A program made the position numbers and the translations under genes. A stretch of DNA of 39,040 bases. Source: Alphaproteobacteria bacterium. GTDB taxonomy: Bacteria > Pseudomonadota > Alphaproteobacteria > M2410. Numbering within the stretch: the first letter of the stretch is position 1; each line of letters begins with the position of its first letter. A model generated the notes under the pieces. It did no database searches. It was not told the DNA's origin and saw nothing but the letters and a program-made list of their open reading frames with translations. The stretch covers positions 1-39,040 of the forward strand of contig JAUWTJ010000033.1 of assembly GCA_030614785.1 (NCBI GenBank), in the 5' to 3' direction. This document shows positions 32,843 through 39,040 of the stretch, one piece after another.

Positions 32843-32912
32843 TCTGGAGAGACGCTGGCACCGCTTGTAGCCAGGCGGGCTTGTAACAGGGTATTAGAGT
32901 GAAAGGCGCACG

Positions 32913-33848
32913 ATGACAGGCGAATTGACAGGGATCGAAACCGGAGCCAACTCCGAAACCGGTGGCGGAGCCGATAGTGCCATGATTGTCGATGCATCGC
33001 TGGAAACCTTTGCTGCCGAGGTTATCGAGGCCTCCATGCAAATACCGGTCATTGTCGATTTCTGGGCCCCCTGGTGCGGCCCGTGCAAGCAACTGACCCC
33101 CATGCTGGAAAAGCTTACGCAAGCCGCCGGCGGCAAGGTCAAGCTGGTCAAGGTCAACATCGACGACAACCCGGACCTCGCGACGCAATTGCGTATCCAG
33201 TCAGTGCCAACGGTTTTCGCCTTCAAGGATGGCCGCGGCATCGATGGCTTCCAGGGCGCGGTGCCGGAAAGCCAGCTGCGGGAGTTTTTTGAAAAACATA
33301 GCGGCGAACTGGGGGCGACCCCGGCCGAGACCATTATTGAGAACGCCGAAGGCCTCTTCGCCTCAGGTGATATTCAAGCCGCCGCGCAGGGCTTTGCCGC
33401 AGCGATTGAAGCAGAGCCTGGCAATCTTGCCGCCATTTGCGGGCTGGCAAAAAGCTATGGTGCAGCGGGTGACTTTGAAGCCGCCGCCAGGACGCTCGAG
33501 CTTGTCCCGCCTGCCGGTGCCAGCGACCCGGCTGTTGCAGCCGTGCGCGCCGCCATCGAGCTTGGCGCAGATGCTGCAAAAAACACCGTCGACACTGGCC
33601 CCCTCCTTGAGCGCATTGAAAAAAATCCCGGGGATATGGCTGCCCGGTTTGAACTGGCCGAGGCGCAAATCGCCGCGCAGGCCAATGAGGACGCCATTGA
33701 GACGCTCCTTGAGAGCATCCGGATCGACCGCACGTGGGACGACGAGGCCGCGCGCAAGAAATTACTGACGCTGTTTGATATGCTGGGGCCAACCCATGAA
33801 CTAACCCTTGCCGCGCGTCGGCAATTGTCGTCCATTCTGTTTTCCTGA
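32913..33848 (+). CDS. cnoX: CnoX (YbbN) thioredoxin-TPR co-chaperone
   Basis: A redox co-chaperone that protects substrates from oxidation and passes them to GroEL or DnaK. The 311 residues have a 25-residue Gly/Thr-rich N-terminal tail, a thioredoxin domain (about 26-130) with FWAPWCGPC (Cys55 and Cys58) and SVPTVFAF, then a TPR region (about 140-310) of helix pairs such as GLFASGDIQAAAQGFAAAI. Unlike E. coli CnoX, which has SxxC, both cysteines are present, so the thioredoxin activity should be intact, as in Caulobacter. It heads a plus-strand operon with the LON-domain and Trm112-type genes. Confidence 0.92.
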   Translation: MTGELTGIETGANSETGGGADSAMIVDASLETFAAEVIEASMQIPVIVDFWAPWCGPCKQLTPMLEKLTQAAGGKVKLVKVNIDDNPDLATQLRIQSVPTVFAFKDGRGIDGFQGAVPESQLREFFEKHSGELGATPAETIIENAEGLFASGDIQAAAQGFAAAIEAEPGNLAAICGLAKSYGAAGDFEAAARTLELVPPAGASDPAVAAVRAAIELGADAAKNTVDTGPLLERIEKNPGDMAARFELAEAQIAAQANEDAIETLLESIRIDRTWDDEAARKKLLTLFDMLGPTHELTLAARRQLSSILFS

Positions 33849-33921
33849 GCTGTTTCCCGATTTGGCCGGTGGATTTGGCCCGTCGATTTGGTAGCCCGAT
33901 CTAGCAAGGGAGTGTTCAATA

Positions 33922-34647
33922 ATGAAGGATGAGATCCAGGTGAGCGAACAAGCAGACCAGAGCCCCGCAACCGCCGAACCCTTGGATCCGGGGCACTACG
34001 AGACCACAGCGCAGCTGCCGGCAAGCCTGCCGCTGTTCCCGCTGCCCGGCGCCCTTGTGTTCGCCCGGGAGGTCCTGCCGCTCAACATTTTCGAACCGCG
34101 TTACCTTGCCATGGTCGATGAGGTGCTGGCCCACAACCGGGTGATCGGCATCATCCAGCCGCTTGAAAGTGACGCCGAGACCGATGAGCCGCAGCTCCAG
34201 AGCGTTGGCTGCGCGGCGCGCCTGGTCTCGTTTCAGGAAACCACCGACAATCGCTATCTGCTTTCACTCAGAGGTGTGTGCCGGTTTGATCTGCTGGAAG
34301 AACTGCCGCCTGGCAAGGGCGGCTTTCGCGCCGCAAGAGTGGACTACAGCCGATTTGCCTTTGACCTGAAGCCCTCCGAAGACGCGGGCCGGATCAACCG
34401 CAAGGAATTGCTGGCGGTCGTAAAAAAATATCTTGACCGCAATCACATGGATGCCAATTGGGACATGATCCGTCAGACGCCGGATGAAAGCCTGATTAAC
34501 TATCTGTGCATGGTCTCACCGTTTGGCGTGCGCGAACGCCAGGCACTTCTGGAGGCCGAGACCCTTGCCAATCGCACAGACATGATGATTGCACTTGCTG
34601 AAATGCTTCTGGCCCAGGACCAGGACGACCAGACACCTGTTCATTAA
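33922..34647 (+). CDS. LON-substrate-binding-domain protein
   Basis: A 241-residue protein consisting of the N-terminal domain of Lon protease without the ATPase or protease. SLPLFPLPGALVFAREVLPL at about 34-53, the domain's opening, is followed by NIFEPRYLAMVDEVL and GVCRFDLLEELPP. It has no catalytic residues, so it probably binds unfolded proteins or peptides. The start is placed by GGGAG ten bases upstream; an acidic N-terminal tail of about 30 residues precedes the domain. It follows cnoX by 73 bases. That pairing is conserved in alphaproteobacteria and suggests joint protein quality control. Confidence 0.88.
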   Translation: MKDEIQVSEQADQSPATAEPLDPGHYETTAQLPASLPLFPLPGALVFAREVLPLNIFEPRYLAMVDEVLAHNRVIGIIQPLESDAETDEPQLQSVGCAARLVSFQETTDNRYLLSLRGVCRFDLLEELPPGKGGFRAARVDYSRFAFDLKPSEDAGRINRKELLAVVKKYLDRNHMDANWDMIRQTPDESLINYLCMVSPFGVRERQALLEAETLANRTDMMIALAEMLLAQDQDDQTPVH

Positions 34648-34668
34648 ACGACATCTCGAGGAAAAAAC

Positions 34669-34866
34669 ATGGCTGATATTGAAACGGATATTGATCCCAA
34701 ACTGCTTGAAATTCTGGTCTGCCCGGTGACCAAAACGGCGCTGGTCTTTGATCGGGAGGCCGGGGAGTTGATCTCAAAGGCGGCAGGCCTTGCCTATCCG
34801 ATCCGCGACGGCATCCCGATTATGTTGCCCGAGGAAGCGCGCGAGCTGTCTGCCGAGGAAAAGTAG
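34669..34866 (+). CDS. Trm112-family (UPF0434/YcaR-type) small protein
   Basis: A 65-residue single-domain protein. [14 protein letters not shown] (14-27) and [18 protein letters not shown] (45-62) are the two conserved blocks; the bacterial YcaR-type group keeps only the first of the zinc cysteines seen in eukaryotic Trm112. Archaeal and eukaryotic homologues activate methyltransferases; the bacterial role is not settled. GAGGA lies eight bases before the ATG, and it begins 21 bases after the LON-domain gene. A bidirectional terminator follows at 34906. Confidence 0.88.
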   Translation: MADIETDIDPKLLEILVCPVTKTALVFDREAGELISKAAGLAYPIRDGIPIMLPEEARELSAEEK

Positions 34867-34905
34867 ATTTGTCTCAGACACAAAAAGACCCGAACCCAAA
34901 AAGAA

Positions 34906-34928
34906 ATGGCGGCCTTTATGGCCGCCAT
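34906..34928. terminator. Bidirectional terminator
   Basis: Perfect nine-base arms atggcggcc (34906-34914) and ggccgccat (34920-34928) with a five-base loop. On the plus strand CCTCTTTTGTT follows; on the minus strand TTCTTTTTGGG follows. It ends both the cnoX operon and, from the other side, the small gene at 34958-35035. Confidence 0.85.
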
Positions 34929-34957
34929 CCTCTTTTGTTCAGAGTTGAAGGGACTGG

Positions 34958-35035
34958 TTAGACGAGTTGAAAAACAGAACCGAAAACCAGAAGGCCGGAT
35001 GCAACTGCGATAGCGAGGTTTGCAAAAGTGGTCAT
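34958..35035 (-). CDS. 25-residue membrane peptide, unit 1 of a tandem pair
   Basis: ATG at 35033-35035 through TAA at 34958-34960. Residues 6-24 are nearly all hydrophobic, with one turn-like S-G and one G-S, forming one membrane helix. GGAG stands nine bases before the start. A sigma-70-like promoter (35097-35125) lies upstream and a terminator directly downstream, so it is a complete one-gene unit. Its neighbour at 35340 encodes a peptide of exactly the same length with 11 of 25 residues identical without gaps. Function unknown; type I toxins and regulatory membrane peptides have this size. Confidence 0.65.
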   Translation of the reverse strand: MTTFANLAIAVASGLLVFGSVFQLV

Positions 35036-35096
35036 TTTATTTCTCCAGTGTTTAAATTTTGAATTCGTGTGAAGGACTATCTCCTTCGTTGATGAG

Positions 35097-35125
35097 TATT
35101 TAGGTATCCCCTGAACGACCTTCAA
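35097..35125 (-). promoter_or_regulatory. Candidate promoter of the unit 1 membrane peptide
   Basis: On the minus strand TTGAAG (35125-35120) and TAAATA (35102-35097) stand 17 bases apart. Transcription would start near 35090, giving a leader of about 55 bases. Confidence 0.5.
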
Positions 35126-35281
35126 GACACATGAGTGCCGATTGTGACGGCTGTACGGCGGTTGTGATCTCTGAACATTTTCGGCTCCCCTAAGCGTTTT
35201 GAGAGACGCTCCGAACTGCCCCTAAATCGGCAGTGTGGTCCTCATCACAAAAAATTCGCAGATAAGAAACCGTCCACAAAC

Positions 35282-35314
35282 GAGAAATGGCGACCTTGCG
35301 GGGCCGCCATTCTC
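35282..35314 (-). terminator. Hairpin after unit 2, related to the terminator of unit 1
   Basis: Stem gagaaatggcg.cc pairing with gg..ccgccattctc, one mismatch, with the same aaatggcg core as 34906-34928 but with a weak T-tract. It lies about 103 bases downstream of the unit 2 start, as 34906-34928 does for unit 1 (107 bases). Confidence 0.5.
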
Positions 35315-35339
35315 ATACTCGTTGATTGTTTATTGCGCT

Positions 35340-35417
35340 CTAGATCAGCTGCATGATGGATCCGAGAACCAGGCCGCTTGAAATTACAACAACACAAAAA
35401 TTGGTGATCATGGTCAT
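35340..35417 (-). CDS. 25-residue membrane peptide, unit 2 of a tandem pair
   Basis: ATG at 35415-35417 through TAG at 35340-35342; a second ATG two codons later is also in frame. The peptide starts MTMITN, has one hydrophobic helix (about 7-23) and ends MQLI, against FQLV in unit 1. Shared positions include Met1, Thr2, Asn6, Ser13, Leu16-Val17, Gly19-Ser20 and Gln23-Leu24. GAGGAG lies about seven bases before the start. Similar flanks on both sides (gtgatc..tgaacatt at about 35164 and 35569, and related hairpins after the stops) show that the whole transcription unit was duplicated. Confidence 0.65.
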   Translation of the reverse strand: MTMITNFCVVVISSGLVLGSIMQLI

Positions 35418-35633
35418 AGTCGTTCTCCTCTGTTTAACTTTGGCCTGAGCACCTTGCCCCTTGGCCGCCTTTGTTAGAGGAGAGATGGGAGCCGAACCCG
35501 CCTTTCAATGCAAAGCCATTTACACAAGGGAAGTTTCTCTGGAAAACTCTCAAAGCCCCGCGCAAACTGTGATCAGTGAACATTGGGGGGCCTCGCAACA
35601 CTGCAGCCCCGCCACACCTCGGGAGGAGAACTG

Positions 35634-36935
35634 ATGCGTCAGGCCCTTGTCCTGCTCCTGCTCTTGGCGACAGCGACCCTCGCACACGCCAAAGACCCCG
35701 GCACATCAGCCGGGGCTTGGGCTACAGCCCGTGTCCTCACGCAGGACGGCTACAAGGCTGATGAGGAGGGCCGCCATCAGGAGGCAACCTCAAAACTGGA
35801 GCAGGCGCTGGCGCTGCGTCCGAACCATCCGGGGCTGATCTTTGCGCTGGCCCAAACCACAGCGGCCTCAGGCGATGCCGAAGCCGCCTTTGGCTGGCTT
35901 GAGCGCTACGCGTCTCTCGGCCTGACGACAGACCTTGCCCGCGCCGACGCGTTAGCCCCGCTTCACACTGACCCGCGCTTTGCCGCCCTCGCCGCCCGGG
36001 TCACCGCCAACGCAGAACAACAAGGCAAAGCCGCCAAAACCTTCACCGCATCAGAAACACTTTTGCTTGTCGAAGGCATCGCTTATGACGCCGCGCGAGA
36101 TCGCTTTTTTCTCTCCAGCATTTACGAGCGCAAGGTCGTCAGCGCCGCACGGGACGGTACCCTCACCGCCTTCGCCGATCAGAGCCACGGCCTGTGGAGC
36201 CCGACCGGTATGAAAGTCGATGAGACGCGCGGCCATCTCGTCGTCGCCTCTGCCGCCACCCCGCAAACCGCCGGGATTACTGAGGCCGACCAGGGCAAAA
36301 GCGCCGTGCATATCTTTGATCTTGAGACCGGGGCAATTGTCAAAAAATGGCAGTTCGATGGGAATCAGCGCTGGTTTGGCGATGTCGCGCCCGGCTCTGA
36401 TGGCACCCTCTATATCTCCGACAGCCTGCAAAACGAGCTCGACACAATTCCGCAAGGATCGGGCGAGCCCGAAACTCTGGTTTCGCATATAGATTGGCCC
36501 TCGCCGCAAGGCATCTCTTTATCCGAGGACGGAGCATTTCTCTATCTCGCCGACTACGCCATGGGCCTGTTCCGCATCGACCTGAAATCAAAAGCCATCA
36601 AGCCGCTCGCTCCCTCGGCGGATCTTGCGCCTTACGGTATCGACGGGCTTTACTTTCACAAAGGCGCTCTCATCGCCGTCCAGAACGGCGTCAATCCGCA
36701 ACGGGTCCTGCGCATCAATTTGAACGTGGCAGGCGATGAAATTCTCAGCACCGATGTGCTCGCCGCAAATCACCCGGATTTCCTCGAGCCAACCCTGGGC
36801 GTCATCACCGGCGACACGTTCCACTTCATCGCCAACTCCGGCTGGCCACATTTTGGCAAGCAGCCCGAGGACGCCGAAGCCCTGCGCGCGGAGCTATCGC
36901 CAACCGTCGTGCTGGAAATCGAATTACGAGAATGA
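35634..36935 (+). CDS. Exported TPR and beta-propeller protein (SMP-30/NHL-like)
   Basis: A 433-residue exported protein. Signal peptide 1-19 (LVLLLLLATATLAHA), then two or three TPR-like helix pairs (about 28-110, with LEQALALRPNHPGLIFALAQ), then a propeller (about 130-433) with repeated DG/ED turns such as FYLADYAMGLFRIDL-type blades and SPTGMKVDETRGHLVVAS. Propellers of the SMP-30/gluconolactonase group bind Ca2+ and hydrolyse lactones, but the acidic ligands are not clear here. A role in periplasmic binding is equally possible. The ATG at 35634 follows GGGAGGAGAA by three bases and replaces a start 17 codons upstream. Confidence 0.78.
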   Translation: MRQALVLLLLLATATLAHAKDPGTSAGAWATARVLTQDGYKADEEGRHQEATSKLEQALALRPNHPGLIFALAQTTAASGDAEAAFGWLERYASLGLTTDLARADALAPLHTDPRFAALAARVTANAEQQGKAAKTFTASETLLLVEGIAYDAARDRFFLSSIYERKVVSAARDGTLTAFADQSHGLWSPTGMKVDETRGHLVVASAATPQTAGITEADQGKSAVHIFDLETGAIVKKWQFDGNQRWFGDVAPGSDGTLYISDSLQNELDTIPQGSGEPETLVSHIDWPSPQGISLSEDGAFLYLADYAMGLFRIDLKSKAIKPLAPSADLAPYGIDGLYFHKGALIAVQNGVNPQRVLRINLNVAGDEILSTDVLAANHPDFLEPTLGVITGDTFHFIANSGWPHFGKQPEDAEALRAELSPTVVLEIELRE

Positions 36936-37060
36936 GGAGGCATTCATATTCAAGTCTGCGATAATAAGCCGCTCAATTATAATACTTGTTATCGAAATCG
37001 CCTAATTTCTATAATACCTGATCGGCTTCCATATTAGTTGACTTGTGGACACAAACTCAG

Positions 37061-37168
37061 CCCTCATCCTGAGGTGCGAGCGACAGCGAGCCTCGAAGGA
37101 GGCTGGTAGACTCCGGGGTTTTCATCCTTCGAGGCAGATGCTGCGCATCCTCCTCCTCAGAGTGAGGG
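37061..37168. repeat. Dispersed imperfect palindrome, copy 3
   Basis: Outer arms ccctcatcctgagg (37061-37074) and ctcctcagagtgaggga (37152-37168); the interior has gcctcgaaggaggctgg facing ttttcatccttcgaggca. It belongs to the same family as 343-451 and 25154-25268 and lies between two convergent genes. Confidence 0.8.
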
Positions 37169-37216
37169 AGATCCCTGGAGCGTAAATCAAGCCGGAAAGG
37201 AGTCAGAGTTCTGACC

Positions 37217-38467
37217 CTAAAGCCCCTCGCCCTTCAGCAGCCTTGGCAGATCGCCGACATCGCCGCCCGCCTGACGCATGAAGAAGCGCCGCGCCGGGCC
37301 GAACCTGTTGACCAACCCGAGGCCAAGGTCGCGGGCCAGGCGCACCGGGGCGATATCGTTGGAAAACAGCCGATTAAGGCCGTCCATGGCCAGTGAATTG
37401 AAGGTGTTGTCAAAGCGCCGGGCGAGCTGATAGCGCTCCAGAACGAGGGCGCTGCCGATGTCCTCGCCAAGCCGCGCCGCATCGGTGAGGACCTGCGCCA
37501 TCATCGCCACATCGCGCAGCCCCATGTTGAGCCCCTGGCCCGCTATGGGGTGAATGCCGTGCGCCGCATCACCGATCAGCGCCAGGCGCGGCGCGATGTA
37601 GTCTCGCGCAAGCTTCAGATCGAGCGGATAGGACCACACAGGTCCTGCGGTCTTGATGGCCCCGAGGTAATCGCCGAACCGGGCGCGCAGCTCTTCCATG
37701 AACCGCTCCGGCGACAGCGCCAGAATGGCTTTGGCCGCCCTGGTCTTTTCCGTCCACACCAGCGAGGCGCGCCGCCCGGTCATCGGCAGGATGGCGAAAG
37801 GCCCTGAGGGCAAAAAGAATTCCTGGGCGATGCCCTCATGATCGTCTTCATGTTCAACCGTCGTCACAATGCCGATCTGGTCATAGGACCAGCCGACGGT
37901 CTTGATCCCGGCCCATTTGCGCAAGCGGCTCCCACGCCCGTCCGAGGCCAGCGCCACCGGCGCGCGGATTGTCGCCCCGTCTTCAAGCGTAACCGTAAAG
38001 CCGTAGGCGTCGCTGGCCTGATCGACGACCTTTGCCGGGGCGCGAAAATCGATGTTCGGCGCAGCCATCACAGCCTTTGTCAGCACACGGCGCATATGGC
38101 CGCTCTCCATCAGGTGGCCGAGCGGCTCGTCGCCGATCTCGCGGTGATCAAAATGCAGGAACAGCGGCGAGGCCCCGCCGCGCACCGTCCCGTCAGTCAC
38201 CATAATATCGTTGATCGGCTGGGCGTCTGCCTTGAGCGCGTCCCACAGCCCGAGTGCCTCGAACATCCGGCACGAGGCAAAGGCAATGGCGAAAACCCGG
38301 CCGTCAATCCCCGCCGCCAGGGCCTCTTGCGGGTCCAGCGCATCGACCAGCGCAACCTTGAAATCCGCCGAGGCCAGAGCCAGCGCCATCGACAGCCCGT
38401 TAAGCCCGCCGCCGACAATCGTGACATCTGTATCAAACCCGCCGTAAACACTCTCAGCTGAAGACAT
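37217..38467 (-). CDS. UbiH/UbiF/Coq6-type FAD-dependent hydroxylase
   Basis: A class A flavoprotein monooxygenase of 416 residues that hydroxylates the aromatic ring of a ubiquinone precursor. The FAD-binding GGGLNG (19-24) with the following Ala/Leu helix, the middle DGRGSRLRKWAGI segment, and GDAAHGIHPIAGQGLNMGLRD (late, read as GDAAH and PIAGQGLNMG) are the three signatures of this family. UbiH, UbiF, UbiI and UbiL share them, so the ring position cannot be told from sequence alone. It probably acts on the inner-membrane face with the Ubi complex. It diverges from the ATP-grasp gene, and a promoter is visible upstream. Confidence 0.9.
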   Translation of the reverse strand: MSSAESVYGGFDTDVTIVGGGLNGLSMALALASADFKVALVDALDPQEALAAGIDGRVFAIAFASCRMFEALGLWDALKADAQPINDIMVTDGTVRGGASPLFLHFDHREIGDEPLGHLMESGHMRRVLTKAVMAAPNIDFRAPAKVVDQASDAYGFTVTLEDGATIRAPVALASDGRGSRLRKWAGIKTVGWSYDQIGIVTTVEHEDDHEGIAQEFFLPSGPFAILPMTGRRASLVWTEKTRAAKAILALSPERFMEELRARFGDYLGAIKTAGPVWSYPLDLKLARDYIAPRLALIGDAAHGIHPIAGQGLNMGLRDVAMMAQVLTDAARLGEDIGSALVLERYQLARRFDNTFNSLAMDGLNRLFSNDIAPVRLARDLGLGLVNRFGPARRFFMRQAGGDVGDLPRLLKGEGL

Positions 38468-38548
38468 GACCAGCTTTAACCCTTTTGTTAGCGCTGCTGC
38501 CCACTATGGGCGCACGCCGCGAACCCCTCGCCCTTGCAGGGCCGCTCC

Positions 38549-38576
38549 TGTATAACCTGTCCTGTATACCCTTCAA
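38549..38576 (-). promoter_or_regulatory. Candidate promoter of the UbiH-type gene
   Basis: On the minus strand TTGAAG (38576-38571) and TATACA (38554-38549) stand 16 bases apart, about 80 bases before the ATG. The segment also has a direct repeat, cctgtata, on the plus strand. Confidence 0.45.
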
Positions 38577-38625
38577 TGCGCGGTTTGACACGCCTGAAAA
38601 GGAAAGCGCCCGTGAGAAAAACATC

Positions 38626-39040
38626 GTGACGAAAAAGACGCTCCTCGCCCAAAAAACACTCCTCATCATCTGCGGCGGCATCGAGGCCACCCACGGCATC
38701 ACCCTGGCAAAGTCCATGGGCCACCATGTCGTCGTCTCGGACATGAACGCCGACGCGCCGGGCATGAAAATCGCTGACGACATCCTCATCGCCTCGACCT
38801 ACGACGTTGCCGGGACCGTGGCCGCAGCAAAGCACTATCACGAGAGCGTCCGCCCGCTGGACGGGGTCATGTGTATCGGCGCGGACGTCCCGCTCACCGT
38901 GGCAAAAGTGGCAGAAACGCTCGGTCTTCCGGGGATTTCCATGGCGTCGGCAGAGCTCGCCGCCAACAAGCTGGCGATGAAGGATTGCTTCGCCGCCGCC
39001 GGGGTCCCGATCCCGTTTTATGCCCCCGTTGCCTCCGCCG
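38626..39040 (+). CDS. ATP-grasp-type protein, N-terminal part (partial)
   Basis: An open frame of 138 codons that leaves the window. The start is probably the GTG at 38626; AAGGAAAG lies some 20 bases upstream, too far to be a good ribosome site, so the start is uncertain. The sequence opens with a Rossmann-like preATP-grasp domain: LLIICGGIEATHGITLA, then HHVVVSDMNADAPG (about 33-46), then GVMCIGADVPL and AETLGLPGIS, and runs into NKLAMKDCFAAAGVPIP, the start of the ATP-grasp fold, as in carbamoyl-phosphate synthase-like ligases. Substrate unknown. It is divergent from the UbiH-type gene. Confidence 0.72.
   Translation, partial: MTKKTLLAQKTLLIICGGIEATHGITLAKSMGHHVVVSDMNADAPGMKIADDILIASTYDVAGTVAAAKHYHESVRPLDGVMCIGADVPLTVAKVAETLGLPGISMASAELAANKLAMKDCFAAAGVPIPFYAPVASA

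Noticed and set aside
38488-38841. Minus-strand frames overlapping the start of the ATP-grasp gene.
   Set aside because: Antisense shadows; the plus-strand frame has clear preATP-grasp motifs.

Overview
The window comes from a GC-rich alphaproteobacterium. I infer this from the families present and how they are arranged: a 180-kDa-type NAD glutamate dehydrogenase, the ftsK/lolA/xthA neighbourhood, the glnK-amtB pair, a PAS_5 regulator, a CnoX/LON-domain/Trm112 trio and a UbiH-type hydroxylase. The genus cannot be fixed from sequence alone; a Parvibaculum-like or Rhodospirillales-like lineage would fit. Most of the DNA is ordinary chromosome, with tightly packed genes and Shine-Dalgarno sites at most starts.

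Layout. 1-311: 3' end of purH. 481-6839 (minus): giant glutamate dehydrogenase gene with an overlapping UMF1-type transporter gene. 6973-11938: metabolic genes (ArsC, VOC protein, thioesterase, amidohydrolase, YghU), interrupted at about 10.4-11.05 kb by an AT-richer patch with a small membrane-protein gene. 12051-18458 (minus): ftsK, a PEP-mutase-family gene, lolA, an approximately 800-base gap without a convincing gene, an acidic hypothetical gene and xthA. 18583-20343 (minus): glnK-amtB with a clear terminator. 20616-26306: M15-like peptidase, PAS_5 protein, TauD-family dioxygenase, a voltage-sensor K+ channel with a C-terminal zinc ribbon, a polytopic membrane protein, a cupin and a luciferase-like oxidoreductase. 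26406-28133: large protein of unknown function. 31307-34866: editing deacylase, YbjN protein, then CnoX, LON-domain and Trm112 proteins. 34867-35633: two tandem 25-residue membrane-peptide genes. 35634-38467: TPR/beta-propeller protein and UbiH-type hydroxylase. From 38626: start of an ATP-grasp protein running off the window.

The most interesting region is 28.3-31.07 kb. A tRNA-Gly(GCC) gene has a degraded copy of its 3' part 2.75 kb away, sharing a 20-base identical core. The DNA between is less GC-rich and carries no integrase, but it carries an AbiD/F (Abi_2) HEPN-type protein and a membrane-anchored partner. A promoter-like sequence and a hairpin followed by six T lie directly before the abi start codon, with about 790 bases of gene-free, repeat-bearing DNA further upstream. 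This is the layout expected of a phage-defence or toxin-antitoxin module whose expression depends on RNA. It is the best candidate here for an undescribed system.

Other structure: three copies of an approximately 110-base imperfect palindrome (343, 25154 and 37061), a further unrelated palindrome at 8438, a 19-base tandem repeat at 13662, and a short duplicated 3' end flanking the small membrane-protein gene near 10.5 kb.
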